This document shows positions 1 to 16,600 of a stretch of 64,000 nucleotides of DNA, piece after piece; position 1 is the stretch's first letter; each line of letters opens with the position of its first letter. Made by a program: the position numbers and the translations under genes. The DNA comes from Phoronis australis. Taxonomy: Eukaryota > Phoronida > Phoronidae. The stretch covers positions 44,483 to 108,482 of the forward strand of contig NMRA01000116.1 of the NCBI GenBank assembly GCA_002633005.1, in the 5' to 3' direction. The notes beneath the pieces are model-generated. The model was not told where the DNA came from. It saw only the letters and a list, made by a program, of their open reading frames with translations, and did no database searches.

Positions 1-366
1 TGGAAGTTTTACCTTAAAGAAGTTGCGTTCTTGAGAATCTGCCCGCCTTTGTGTCACACTAAGTGACTGAAAGTTAGTCTCCCTATCCCAGGATTTGAAA
101 AAAATCGTTACTTTAGGTTTTTTGAGTGCTGCACATGATTTAAATTCTCTGAGTTTCAAGCAACTTCCAAGACTTTTGATTCGTATAGTCCAAGTTCATA
201 TTGGTCATTACAGCCATAACCTTGTAAGTAGGACTATCTGCCCTGGGTATGAGTTTCCTCAGTTCAAACTAAGGTCAAAGGTCAAGGTCATCGACATCTA
301 TTGTTAGTCACTCTCTCCAAGACTCATTGGGGAGTGCAGCAGCTCACTGTCCTTTGATAATTTCAG

Positions 367-4951
<4,585 letters not shown>

Positions 4952-5800
4952 ATATTACTTGAAGAAGTACCACTTGAATATTGTACACATACTGTCGTGA
5001 ATGGTTTATTTCTGTGCACATTTGCTCAATGAATGGCTGAAATTGAAGTAAAACTTACTTCTGGCCAGTGACAAATGATTAAAACGCCACATAGAGGTTC
5101 TGCGTCGGTGTAGCTATTTATTGTCACTGCTAAAGGTGACTGAGCCCAAAGCTTGTGCCAATAAGTATTTGTGCTGACTATTTAAATACTTTTAAATTCA
5201 AATGTTGTAGCCTCAATATCTTTAATTAGTTTGCTAATGTTGCTGTTTCTTTTTTTATTCTTTTTTCATTAAAAATCCATCATTATGTTTATCAGAGAAT
5301 GATAATGTGTTGCCACACCATGTCATGTTTCTAAAGTGCACTTACTAAATTCCATTATTTAGATTGTTGGAATATTGCTCTCCTAGGCATGTGGACTGTT
5401 TTAAATTGCTGACATTGTCTCTCAGTAGATGAGGTGTTTGCAGTTATTTAACTGTTTTTTTTAACTATATGCACAAAAACGTTTAATTGAAACAGTCTTT
5501 AAATCTTTTTGGCTGATTTTCAATTTTCATATCAGTGTTATCATTTATCTTATGTACTTAAATGTCTCCAAGTTGTCCTGTATTATGTCTTCTCTTTGAT
5601 TTTTTCAGTTAATTTTTTCATATAGTCATACTGCCTGTATATCACCTGTGATTAGTTGTCACAAGATATATGATATTGTGCTAAAAAATAAATAACCAAG
5701 TGATAAAACTATAATATACTGGAACTCGTTTACACGGTACTTTGGACATTGAAGGCCATATAAGGTGTGAATAAAATTCTCGCCTTATTTCAATAATAAA
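4952..5800 (+). other. Probable 3' UTR of prominin A with poly(A) signals
   Basis: AT-rich sequence after the stop codon. AATAAA hexamers occur at 5687-5692, 5770-5775 and 5795-5800, so the transcript probably ends just after one of these. A further AATAAA at 6872-6877 could serve a longer form. Confidence 0.5.
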
Positions 5801-8800
5801 GGACAATGAAACATGTGCACACAGCGCACACAGCAGGAGTCAGCTGTATAACCACAACAGGAAGGTCAAAGGTCAGATTTCAGGATGACAATGACACTGC
5901 TAGAGAAAACCAAGGAATGTGACACCAGATGATGTGATTATATGAAAAATTGGTGGTTAAACTGGAAAAATCAAAGTTAAGTAGGAAGTTTAATGAGACT
6001 TATTGGCCTATAAAAGAAGGTTACTGTCAACTTATCTTATGATGTGTAAACATACTTAAACTACTCTAATAGAATCTGCTGAGGGTATTTCGGTTGGAGC
6101 TTAAATAATATCAAACTTTACTGTGATATAGAATATTGTTTGGGTTTTAGTGTAATTGTTTTTTTTTTAGATTTTCATCAATTGTATTCTTAAACTTAAG
6201 TTTTTTACAAAGTATATTCGTCAACGGTCACGTGATAAAGGATTTGGTGAAATTATACTGTGCAAGGATTATCAATCTGTCAACTTAAAGTTAACATCAA
6301 GTTTCAAAAGAAATTGCAGTTTTCTACTGCATCCGTTTTGTAAGTTTAAAACATTTTGACTTGATGTATTGTACTTGTGTATATTTTCTGGTCAGATTGC
6401 TTTGGTCAGTGTTACTTTTGAATCTCTTTGTAGCATGTGTGAGTTTTGTCTTTTGGAAATATTCAAGTTTTTGTAAATAGTTTTGTGGAGGGAAACGCTA
6501 ACATTCCATAAAAAGCATATGTTGTGCTGCACTGGAAGTTTATTATTAAAAGAATTTCATTAAGATTATTGTTAACATGTCATATGTATTTATATATATT
6601 GTAACAGGGTTTGACATTAAATAGCATTTTCCTAGTGTAACAAAGGATGGATTTCATACTTGAAAAGATGTTAAAATGCTTTCCACTGATGGAAAATACT
6701 TTTTAGGGTAGTTGCTCTTACTAAGGTAGGCCATGCTTGCATTAGGCCTAACAAAATCCAGCCATAGCTGACCTTGGCTCCAATTTGTTTTCATTTGGAT
6801 AAGCAGCCAAAATTTGGCCTTGACAGTGGTGATGTCTGTACCAAGTATATTTTTGTATTGTCTTGTGCTATAATAAACAAAGGAATGCAAGCAACATTCT
6901 TAATGTTTTTAGTTTTTATTTTCCCCGCATGTACAGATGTCATCTGTATGGTGTTCTTCTGAATCAGCTGTAACTCTCAAACCCATTACAGGAACTTCGT
7001 GAAATTTGGCAGATGTGCTGCTGTGAGTTGGAATATTTTGTGGGCCAGTGGCTGGTTGGATGAAATGGACACAGTAGGGAATCACTATATTTTCTGAATT
7101 TCAGCACGTTTGTGAACTTACTTAACTACTACTATCATGTCTTTATTGGGAGCCTTTTTGCATACATTTTCTAATCATTATGTCCGAAAACCAGGCCTCC
7201 TTATACATAACCAGAACATAAATGGGGACCGAGTCTTTATTACCAGGTTGATGAAGAAAAGACCCTTATTTATGTTAACAATCTCGAGAACTCGACTATT
7301 TCTCATTATTTATCAAAGCTAAAACTTGATGTAGCTGAAGAAAGGGCAATCGGTTCACAAATGCTCAGACGATTTAGGGAACTGCCACGTCTCTGTTAGG
7401 ACTGTGTCGTGAAACTGGCAATAGAAGCCCCAGAGCCAGTATTCAGGTCTAGAACCGCGTGATTGTTGCTTAATATTAGCCTCGTCCGTTTCATTACCAG
7501 GCCATGGGTCCAAGGCCACAGAAGGGTTATCAAATTACTTCTGTGACCATTTGTGGGTGATTTTTATTTTGATGCTTTTCATATCATGAACCATTGTATG
7601 ATACAAAAGTAAAAATTTTTAATGTTCAAATTTGCACATTTCCAAAAAATTTGACGATTAATTTGGCTAATTTCAATATAACAGAATGTATTCAAAACTG
7701 AAATTACCGTAGACGTCCGAAAGAGATGATATTGGAAATATTTTCATAAAAACATGGTATTATTTTATCTCATTAAAATCCAACTTTATGGCACTTCCAT
7801 TACTGAATTAGTTGAAATTTGGAACCGCCATTCCAAACATTTAATGCTACCAGGAAGAGATCTCTTCCTGATGCTACGATTGAAGTTGTAACCAGAAATA
7901 CATTACCACGCTAACGTTTGGAATATTTTTAATCTATCTGAAACCAGCAAAAAAGTTGTTTTTATTCAAATATAACAAGTTTCAGGTGGCAGTCGTGCCA
8001 AAAAGTCCTCGTTTTCTTCTTTACTTCCACTGGCGACAGAAAACGTGGGAATACCGGTACTGTACGGTTACACCAGCATATGTAATTACCAAATGGCGAT
8101 AGAAAATTGCTGTTTGCAGAGTAACAGATTACGCCAACGAAAAGATTCTGTTACCCTCATAATAATAGTGTTTTGTGAATACAACTTCGAAGGCAACACC
8201 CTGTCCTCAAGCGACGACCACTCCTGAGATAATATGACCCTGCATCCCTTCACTCGTCATAGTGAAGTCAACCGCTTAGCTGTCACCATGCGAATTTTAA
8301 CAGCGTCAGTGCGATTACAAGTCGTCGTGCGCACCCAACTGAGATATCCCAGAACCCAAGTGCCGCACTACTACGTTTGCGTACCCGTATTTGTACTTGG
8401 TTGATCAGGGGCTTATTACACTGCCTTGGCCGACTACCATTTTTACGCCATCCCCAATCGTCACCCGCACTCTAGCTCCTCTAGCCTCCGATAGTTCCCC
8501 CTTATTTCTAAGCCAATGTCGTATTTTTAAATTGGATACTTATCAATAGCTCCCCAATTTGTTGTTTGCCCAAGTTTACATTAAACTTTCCCTAAATAAT
8601 TACCCTCCCCCGAGCCTAGTGCCTGTGAACGCTTATGTTTCGGTGCAATTGTTACGGGTACGGAGTGTTGTGAATTTTGAATCTTGGAATCTGTTTTCAT
8701 TCACAAAAATTCCATTTCCCATCGTTTTTTTAGTCCCAACATCGCAACGGACGAATGTGCGGTTTCCTGGACATAACTTTGGTAGCCTATCACTTTGCGT

Positions 8801-9201
8801 TGCTCTTTGGAAAAACGGAGCCACTCTACATAGTGCCATGTATATATGGCAAACCTTAGTTTCAGTAACCCCGCCACGCCTGTCTGCAATTTTGGAACTG
8901 GCTAAACAATGAGGTCGGGAATTTTTTTTCGAAATTGCTAAGATCCTTTTCATGAACTTGGCGTGACTGAACGAAGTCCAACAACTTGACTGCAGATGCC
9001 GCTTATGATGGGATCGGATGTGATATGTCCTTGCACGGGTTCAAGCGCGACTCACAGGGACACCATCGGCGTGAAAATGATTTTCCGAAATCACTGAGCC
9101 TAATCCGCGCGGGACCTGGTCGCGCCACTGCAACTAAGAGGGTTAATTAATTGCTGTACTGACCGTAGAGAGGGCAGCAATGGCCATAGAGCGACATATT
9201 A
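5801..9201. other. Intergenic stretch, no recognised gene
   Basis: No exon, RNA gene or clear mobile element that I can support. The longest frames (for example 117 codons at 8559-8912 plus, 106 codons at 8633-8953 minus) overlap each other on opposite strands, lack recognisable motifs and have no splice context, so I treat them as chance. Confidence 0.5.
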
Positions 9202-10200
9202 CAGTGGCGGATCTAGGATATCACAAGGGGGGGCCCAACATTTTGTCCGGCTGTAAGCATTTGCGCAAACTGAACCACGATTGTAGATGCACGTCATAGC
9301 ACCGAATGGGGGGAGGTCGGGAGGGGGGTTTGCCCCAGGACATTTTTCTGTTTTTACTTCTACTAAATCAAGCATTTTCCTCGATTCCTGAAGTATTATC
9401 CAAGAAAAAAGGAAAAAAACACAGAGAACGTGTCAAACAGGAAAAACAGAAATTACCAAAGACACGAACTCACGACCTCGCGGATAGAGCGCGCGTGCAT
9501 TACCACTACACCAACACGATTTAACTACTAATGTCCTACTAAAAGACCTACCTGTTTATGGTCCACAGTGTTTGCGCGCGAAACCTACTTCTTTTCGTAA
9601 TGCTTAATACACGTTTTATATTTTGTGCCACGAATTCTTAACAAATTTGTCGTATTTAAAATAGTCTTCAAATGCCCAAAAGACCAAATCCGTTTTTTGT
9701 GTTGGCAATAATGACGGGATTGCTTTGGAAATCGTCTTAAGATAAGGTTTGACAAAGAGAGTATTGCGAGTTTCTGAGTGATTCATTAAGGCTTCGATTA
9801 AAATTCACATCTTACCAGCAGCTTCTGTTTTCTCATCGTCACTCAGGTTCCATTCTCTTTAAAAAATGAAGTAAATTTTCTTCATTGCACAGTGGAGCAG
9901 ACGACGAAAACGGAGTCGTAGTGCGCAGCGCCACTGCCGGTCGCCTGGGATATCGCGGGAGAGCCTATATTTAGCCATAGTTCCGTTACAAATGCGCCGT
10001 GTTCCGAATTTGACACTTGAAATTGGGGTTTGAGCCCCCCCAAACACTAAAACTGCACACATTTTAATCTTTTTTCATCCGTATAATTTTAATTACCGGA
10101 GTTAATTAATAAACTCACCATTTCCCTACGCTCTTACTGTTTTATTTTTTTTGGCGGCAGCCAAGGGGGGGGCGGCGGGCCCCCCCTAAATCCGCCTATG
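9202..10200. mobile_element. hAT-like non-autonomous inverted-repeat element
   Basis: The left end reads CAGTGGCGGATCTAGG with a downstream G-run and GGGCCC. The right end, reverse complemented, reads CATAGGCGGATTTAGG followed by a G-run and GGGCCC. The CA-GTGGCGGAT start is typical of hAT-derived repeats. No transposase is seen inside. A clean target duplication was not found, so the superfamily is an inference. Confidence 0.6.
9458..9523 (-). tRNA. tRNA-like pseudogene or tRNA-derived SINE head
   Basis: On the minus strand the sequence has an A-box-like 'tggtgtagtggtaatgc', then after about 30 nt a degenerate B-box 'gtgagttcgtgtc'. It lies inside the hAT-like element and lacks a convincing acceptor stem, so it is a relic and not a functional tRNA. 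Confidence 0.4.
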
Positions 10201-13161
10201 TTATTGCCAGGGATTATCATTTTTTTATTTTACTTATCTGTATTCACTATATTTACTTGTAATTGTATTAGTCATAATAAACGACCTTATATCGACTACC
10301 TCGGTCTCTTTTTCATCTGTGGTAACGAGCTTGGGACTCACGTATCATTTATATCTTATTCGGGACATGTGTTGATCATAAAGACGAGAACCGGAGCTAA
10401 GCGAGATAATTCGTTATGACGCCGGCATAAAAAGAAGCTCAAATGTAACTAGCAAGTCGTAAAAGACGCCGCAAATAGTGCGGTATTTCGTGATGTCAGT
10501 GACGATTACTTTTAAAGGATGAATTCCATCATATAGTGACTAAATCGGCAATTTCGGACTTTGCCCTGCGTAGCGTGGCTCGTCATACTTTGCATATGCA
10601 ACCGATACCTTGCCGGGCTGGCAGACGCTATTTTTAGTTTTCCTTTTGGTCAACGAGGGCAGCTCTCAAAATGAGTTGGGGTACAGACCAGAAGCAATGC
10701 TTCTTCGGGCCCAACATGTCCATATCTTTTTGCGTTTTTGACCCTACCCATTTCACGTTCGGGTTTGCAGACAATATTGAGGCGATGGACTTACTCTACA
10801 TGACTGAGACCGTGACGTCTGTTTTCAAATCTTGCCAAGGGGTTCATGCTGTTGCTGGAAAATACAGCTGACTTAGGCAAACACAAAATTGTAAATATTT
10901 AGTGGCGAACGCTTTACGAAAGGATTTAATATACATTGTATGACTAACACAAAACTTGGGACTCACTATTTTGAACTTGAAATGACGCTTGAATTATAAC
11001 GGATCACTTGTCAGCGTTCGTTCCCTTAAACGCTCACTGAATGCAGTACCGTTGACAACATCGCTCTGGTAGACGAAGTTTGAGTATGTGGCGAATGAAA
11101 AGAAATTAACATTTCCAGTTTAACTGCATGGCATGACAGTTTATTTACTTAATAAACACGCAATACGCAGAAAGTACAGCACTCATGTTAGCGGCCAAAT
11201 ACAGGTATCAAAATAACTAAGTAAAAGTATACATTTTATGAAAGTAAAAAGCCTGTAGAATGTATTGATAGTGACATTTTACCCCCTGCAGTCAAGTTGG
11301 GACGCGTGACCATGTCTCTACAGTAAAAGTCAGCCCCACAAGACACCGATAACAACAGCTATATCATGGCAAAATTTCATTTGTACCAGATCATATCTCA
11401 AAAACGCTGTTTCAGTTTTCAAGAACATTTCTTTTTCATTTTATGCAATCTTTTCATAAAGGTATTGTTTTTGATTGCCCTCATACAAAACTTGATTACT
11501 AACATTGTATTTGAGTACATTGCATATATCTGAAACTTCCACACCAATCAGCAGACATTTCCGAGATATAAAAGGTTCGGAAGTTAGCCAAATTTGGACA
11601 TTAATTAGTTAAGGTCCTTGACCACCTAAAACATTCGACATGTGAAAATTTCTTAATGCTTCACACAACAAACAAATTACCCGTCTAGAATATAGTGCTC
11701 TCAATACAACATAGTTGGGTTGAACGGATACAAGAACAACTATAATGTACTCACACTCTACTTTATAGTGCATCTGCAGGCGCTTCTCTGCGTGAACTTA
11801 GAATCTTGCTTAATCAAGACGCGGATGCGTGAATTTGGAATACATGAGGAAGCATGACAAGTTCACTCAAATAATCTCGTTGGCATTGATAAAAACTTGC
11901 ACTGCACTAAATCAAATTACATGTTAATAAAATAACCTAAATTTTAACCCATCTTTTTCAACTATTACCAATATCATTCACCAAACAATAAATAATTTCA
12001 CCATTCACACATTCCTCGATTCTTTGACACACGTTATCCTAAATGAGAAAATGTGTGATCACGAGGCCAATAATAACACAAAATCTTTACACTGAACAAA
12101 AATTTCACCTGATTGCCCAAATGAATATTCTATTTCAAGTTCATGCACATGCGATCTTGAGATTAAACAGGAGATTCCATTAGTTCACGCACAGCAGGTG
12201 CTCATAACTAACACAATTATTATACGAATGGCCGATTGATGGCATATGAATTACGAAGAATTTAGTATTCAAGACTCTACAAGGGGTTTAAACCCCTTGT
12301 AGGATTTTGTGAAATTTGGCAAGTGTATTCCAGCGCGACAAACGATGGCGTTGACTGTCTGACGATTCTGACTACCAGTTTGCTCCCTTGAGTTCATTTT
12401 TTAACATTTTTCTCTTTATCATCAGAGCTCTTTGATGGACTTTCTTTCCAATTTGGCAAATAGATTTCCATTGAGGACACAATGATACCAATTCTCATAT
12501 TCAGACACATTCAACATATCGTATTTTAAATCATCTAGACACCAGTTTCATTTTTATTGTTGGCGTCCCACTCTCCATCAGTCAAACTGGTAGAAAGGCC
12601 ATTATTATGGAAATTGGGCATCCTGTGACCTACTGCCGGAGATTACAGACATCGTGTGCCCTACTGAGATCACAGGCATCGTGTGCCCTACTGAGATCAC
12701 AGCTGACAAGCCATGATGCAGTATTTTGGCAACCCAAGATGGCAAATTATTTTTGTGCCTGTGGTTCAGTATATACCAAGTTCATTGGACCTATAATGAG
12801 TAAAGTACTGTGATTGATGTTCATGAAATTTAGCAAATAAGTCACTATCATGAGGACACCAACGCCTGCCTTCGTTCAGGCGGATTTGACCTAGCTGCGC
12901 CCCCTAGTGGTCTTTTGGTTACTTTTGCGACATGTTTTCACCGGCTATCTCCCTATCCATGAAACTAAGGTGCAGGTTGTGTTCCTATATGCTCAGCGTA
13001 CTCTAGAGGACGTTCTTTTGTTTCTTAAGTGCTGCTCCCTCTAATGAAAATGGCTAAAATAATGATCATCTCTTGTATCTGTATACTACAAAGCACATGG
13101 TGGGGGCATATCAATGCTCTGTGTTGTTCTAAATGTTAAATATTTAGAGAGCAAAAGACAA
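10201..13161. other. Intergenic stretch downstream of the RBR-PARP gene
   Basis: No supported gene. It contains a short direct duplication at about 12646-12702 ('catcgtgtgccctactgaga' twice) and a perfect CTCF-like core on the minus strand at 12897-12910. An AATAAA on the minus strand at 12553-12558 could end the RBR-PARP transcript. Confidence 0.5.
12897..12910 (-). promoter_or_regulatory. Perfect CTCF-core-like motif, solitary
   Basis: The minus strand reads CCACTAGGGGGCGC, matching every position of the commonly quoted CTCF core CCASYAGRKGGCRS. It lies about 250 bp beyond the 3' end of the RBR-PARP coding region, outside the repeat arrays and on the opposite strand to their motifs. Binding is not shown by the sequence. 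Confidence 0.45.
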
Positions 13162-13697
13162 AGATCATTCTTCTTTTTCTATAAAAGGCAGTTTACCATT
13201 ACTATAGTAGTCGTAGGGTGTGCTTGTGTATCTTATAACATACTCCGGGTAATATTGCCTATTTTCGAATATCACAAAAATATAGGGATCTACCATTTGA
13301 TTGACAACACTGTCGTACAGCAAGGAACCTTTCTCAGAACCAACGGGTGGCGGTCTCTTCATACCCCGCTCACCCTTTGTGAACTTACCCACGACCACAC
13401 TACACACAAACATGTCAAACTGTTTGTTACTCTCTATACCAGGTCGAGGTGGTGGAATGCAAGATGTGTCCACCTTCTTTGTGTCTGTATAATGAAAACT
13501 AGGACATCCATCTGGCAGGACACTGGGCGGTACTTGCGAAGAACCAAGACCAGGCTCGACATCAACTTGAGGAAAAGGCCAGCCAAAATAGTATTGAGTG
13601 ACGGAGACCCCGGTACGTCCGAGTAGCTGCTTGGCTCCAGAGTCAGCCGCAATAACATTTGCCTCAGGAGGAGTTGGGGTACATCTTACCTCAGAAG
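13162..13697 (-). CDS. RBR-PARP last exon: C-terminal half of PARP catalytic domain
   Basis: Acceptor 'ctacttttcag'; 178 codons to TGA at 13162-13164. About 100 residues of unusual insert (TPTPPEANVIAADSG and so on) precede the recognisable PARP end: 'MFVCSVVVGKFTKGERGMKR', 'YDSVVNQMVDPYIFVIF' and 'YYPEYVIRYTSTPYD'. This pattern is that of PARP7/11/12/14-like enzymes. The first 8 nt are followed by a GTAAGA, so an internal cryptic intron or a separate microexon is possible. Confidence 0.85.
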
Positions 13698-16600
13698 CTG
13701 AAAAGTAGAGGAATGGAAGTCAGCTATTAGCTTAGATTGAATACCCGGCCTCATGCTATTAAGCTTACAGAATTCATGTGACAATAATGGTGTCCTAATT
13801 TATGCTCAATAAGTAAAGGAAATCAGTAATTGAATTAGAAAACACATAAATGTCTTTATACAGCAGGTGATATACATCCGTCTGTACATCCACACAAATG
13901 TGCAGAAACAATGGTAACAATGTCTATATCAGACATCGGTACCAACCAATTGTACGTAAACAACATCATTTCAACCGTATTCGAGCATATTTTGTGTGCA
14001 GAAAAGTCAGACATTAGAAAGATGTTTATGATCGACATATGTCCCGAATAAAGATAAATGATACGTGCATCGCAAGCTCGTTACCAGAGATGGAAAGGAG
14101 ACAGAGGTAGGCGATATAAGGTCATTTATTATGACTATTACAATTACAATAACGTATAATAGGTAATCTATGGTAAGATGGGTAATAAAAAGCGCCGGCC
14201 ACGTGGAAGTACGAGAGACTGACGAAAACTGGGAGGAAGAGGGTGGGAAAATTGAACTTAGTTATGATGTACGACAATGTGGCCGGAACAAGGTGAACTG
14301 AAAGAGAGGTTACAATAACAAAGAAAAACGCCCCTAAAGACATGTGACAATCGTCAGCCTATAAGAGCCAAGAGCTGACCAAACTCGAGGCACGTGATAA
14401 CAGCAGACCGCACTGCGAAGGCTGGGAGGCGACGTGTAGTCCTGCACAAAGGAATAATGGAATAGACCGAGATGATGGGGAAAAGGAGTAAGACGAGTCC
14501 ATATGCTCACATAAATATATTTAACGAGTGAAATACCATTTACTTTAAGGTCATTATAAACCAGAATCGTTGAATATATGAAATGCTGTAAAGAAAGCAC
14601 TAACAAGCCAGGAGTAACACAACACAAGTGGTCAAAGCAACATGACACCTGGACAGGTTAGACCAGCAAAAAGATCAAGAAAGCCATGTATATGAAACTT
14701 GCTAGTCAATGCCCTCAGTCAGCAACCAGGATGAGACTCCTAGTAGCCCTTCTTATGGAATTAAGACATATGAGTATATAAAAGTATAAGAATATAAAAA
14801 AATTCTTCAAGAAGAGTAGTAAAAAAATTAGCGAAATTTTGCACCAATTTTTTTGACTAATTGTGAAAATAATTTACGGTTACTTTCATCTACTTTTTGG
14901 AAATCTACTGAAATTAAACTTCCTCAATGGTCTAATGATTGTGTGCTGGAATGACAACTGACCAAGGTCAATGGTTCAAACCTATCCTTACCGGAAGAAA
15001 AACGAAAAAATCCGAAAAAATGCTGATCGTTGACCACAATGAGTATACCAGATACTTGAGCTCGACCTTCTATGAATGCCTGTAACACCTGAATAGGGCT
15101 GCACAAATTATCAACGAAACAAAATGTATGTCATGCCAATCAATCCATGTAAACATACTAGAGGTTAAAAAATAGATCAACAAATTTCTGAAGTTGACCA
15201 AACTTACGCTAAGCAACCTCCTGATAATGTTGACCTTGTGTCTGCAAAATATAACCAAGTATGTTTGTATTGAGATACTGCGGTGGTGTTTTAAGTACAC
15301 GAACCTTGGAGTTTACTGTTCTTTGAGCTATAGCTGTGAGAGTAACACGCATAACTGGCAAAGTAGGTTCCTGAAAATATTATAGAACACATTAGCGGAG
15401 TCGCAAAGTCTTGGTCCTACTAAAGTATGGCATACTGTCCAGTGAAATATACTTTTACAGATCAGTTTTGCCCACAAGCAGGGCTTGACAAAAAAGAGGA
15501 AATTTTTACAGCCCTAAATACACATTTCAATCTAAACCATACCTCAACAGATCGAAAGTAAATATTAGTATCACAAGATCATGTTACTGTGTCGTGTTGG
15601 CAAAACGCACTCATCTTAAGCAGTACCTGACATCTATTTCAGCAACAACAATGATGGCAATTAGATGCAACAAAAGATATTTTTTAAAATAAAAATAATA
15701 AAGATAATGATGAAAAAATTGAAATGTGAGTGGCAGGAGCTTATTCTTGATTTGCTGCAGGGAGACCTACAAAATTATAATTACGATACAAAATTACAAA
15801 AAATTGAAAATCGATCCATAGATTATCTAGAAAGCCTGAAATACATACACATTTAATTCCAACAAACAATTTAATTTCAACGCAAATGGAAAAAAGTCAA
15901 AACGAAAACCTGTGGCTCATACCCCAACTGTTAGCATGGAAAAATGAAAGTCAAAAATAACATACTTTAAACTATAGAATGCATTAATCACAATCCTAAG
16001 TTGGCCAAACTTTTCAGTTTCAAACAGTACTTACAGGAGATAATTGTTCATACGCCACGCTGGTGTAGAAGAAACTATATGACAAGAAATAACTACCAAG
16101 ACACTGAAAATAGGCTGGCAGAATTTGTAAACAATGGCTTAGACCAATAAGATCATTCAGAATCTGTCACGTGATCACTCAAGTCACAAAATAGAACATG
16201 AAAAATGTCAAAATAAATTGAAATCGGACGTCTGGCACATGCTACATTTTTCAGTGTTACGGCATTCAAGCACAGCCTATGAGGTTTTGACTATGGCCAC
16301 CTACCATCCCGTAAACCTACCAGGCTTAGCCTATAATGGTATTCATGGCATTTCAAGTGTATAATCCGCTATCATTGGGTCACAATGCATGCTTGAAATA
16401 TTTTATCAATTTGTAACCTCGAAGAAGCATCTCAATTGTGGCACAGCCATCTGTTACCTTGTCCATACACAGTTTCATTGGCACTTCCAGATAGTCGGAA
16501 ATCCAGGTTCTGTTCACATATGATGTCGGTCAGATCGGGGTTGGTGCCATGAAAGAGTTTTATCTCATTCAATGACTGTTTACCATTCTTCTGTAGCACT

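Noticed and set aside
8559-8953. Frames of 117 codons (plus) and 106 codons (minus) as candidate genes
   Set aside because: They overlap on opposite strands, carry no recognisable motif, have no exon context, and lie in a stretch otherwise devoid of genes.
9306-9524. 72-codon frame with a basic, Lys-rich stretch
   Set aside because: It is inside the hAT-like element and its end is the reverse strand of a tRNA-like sequence.
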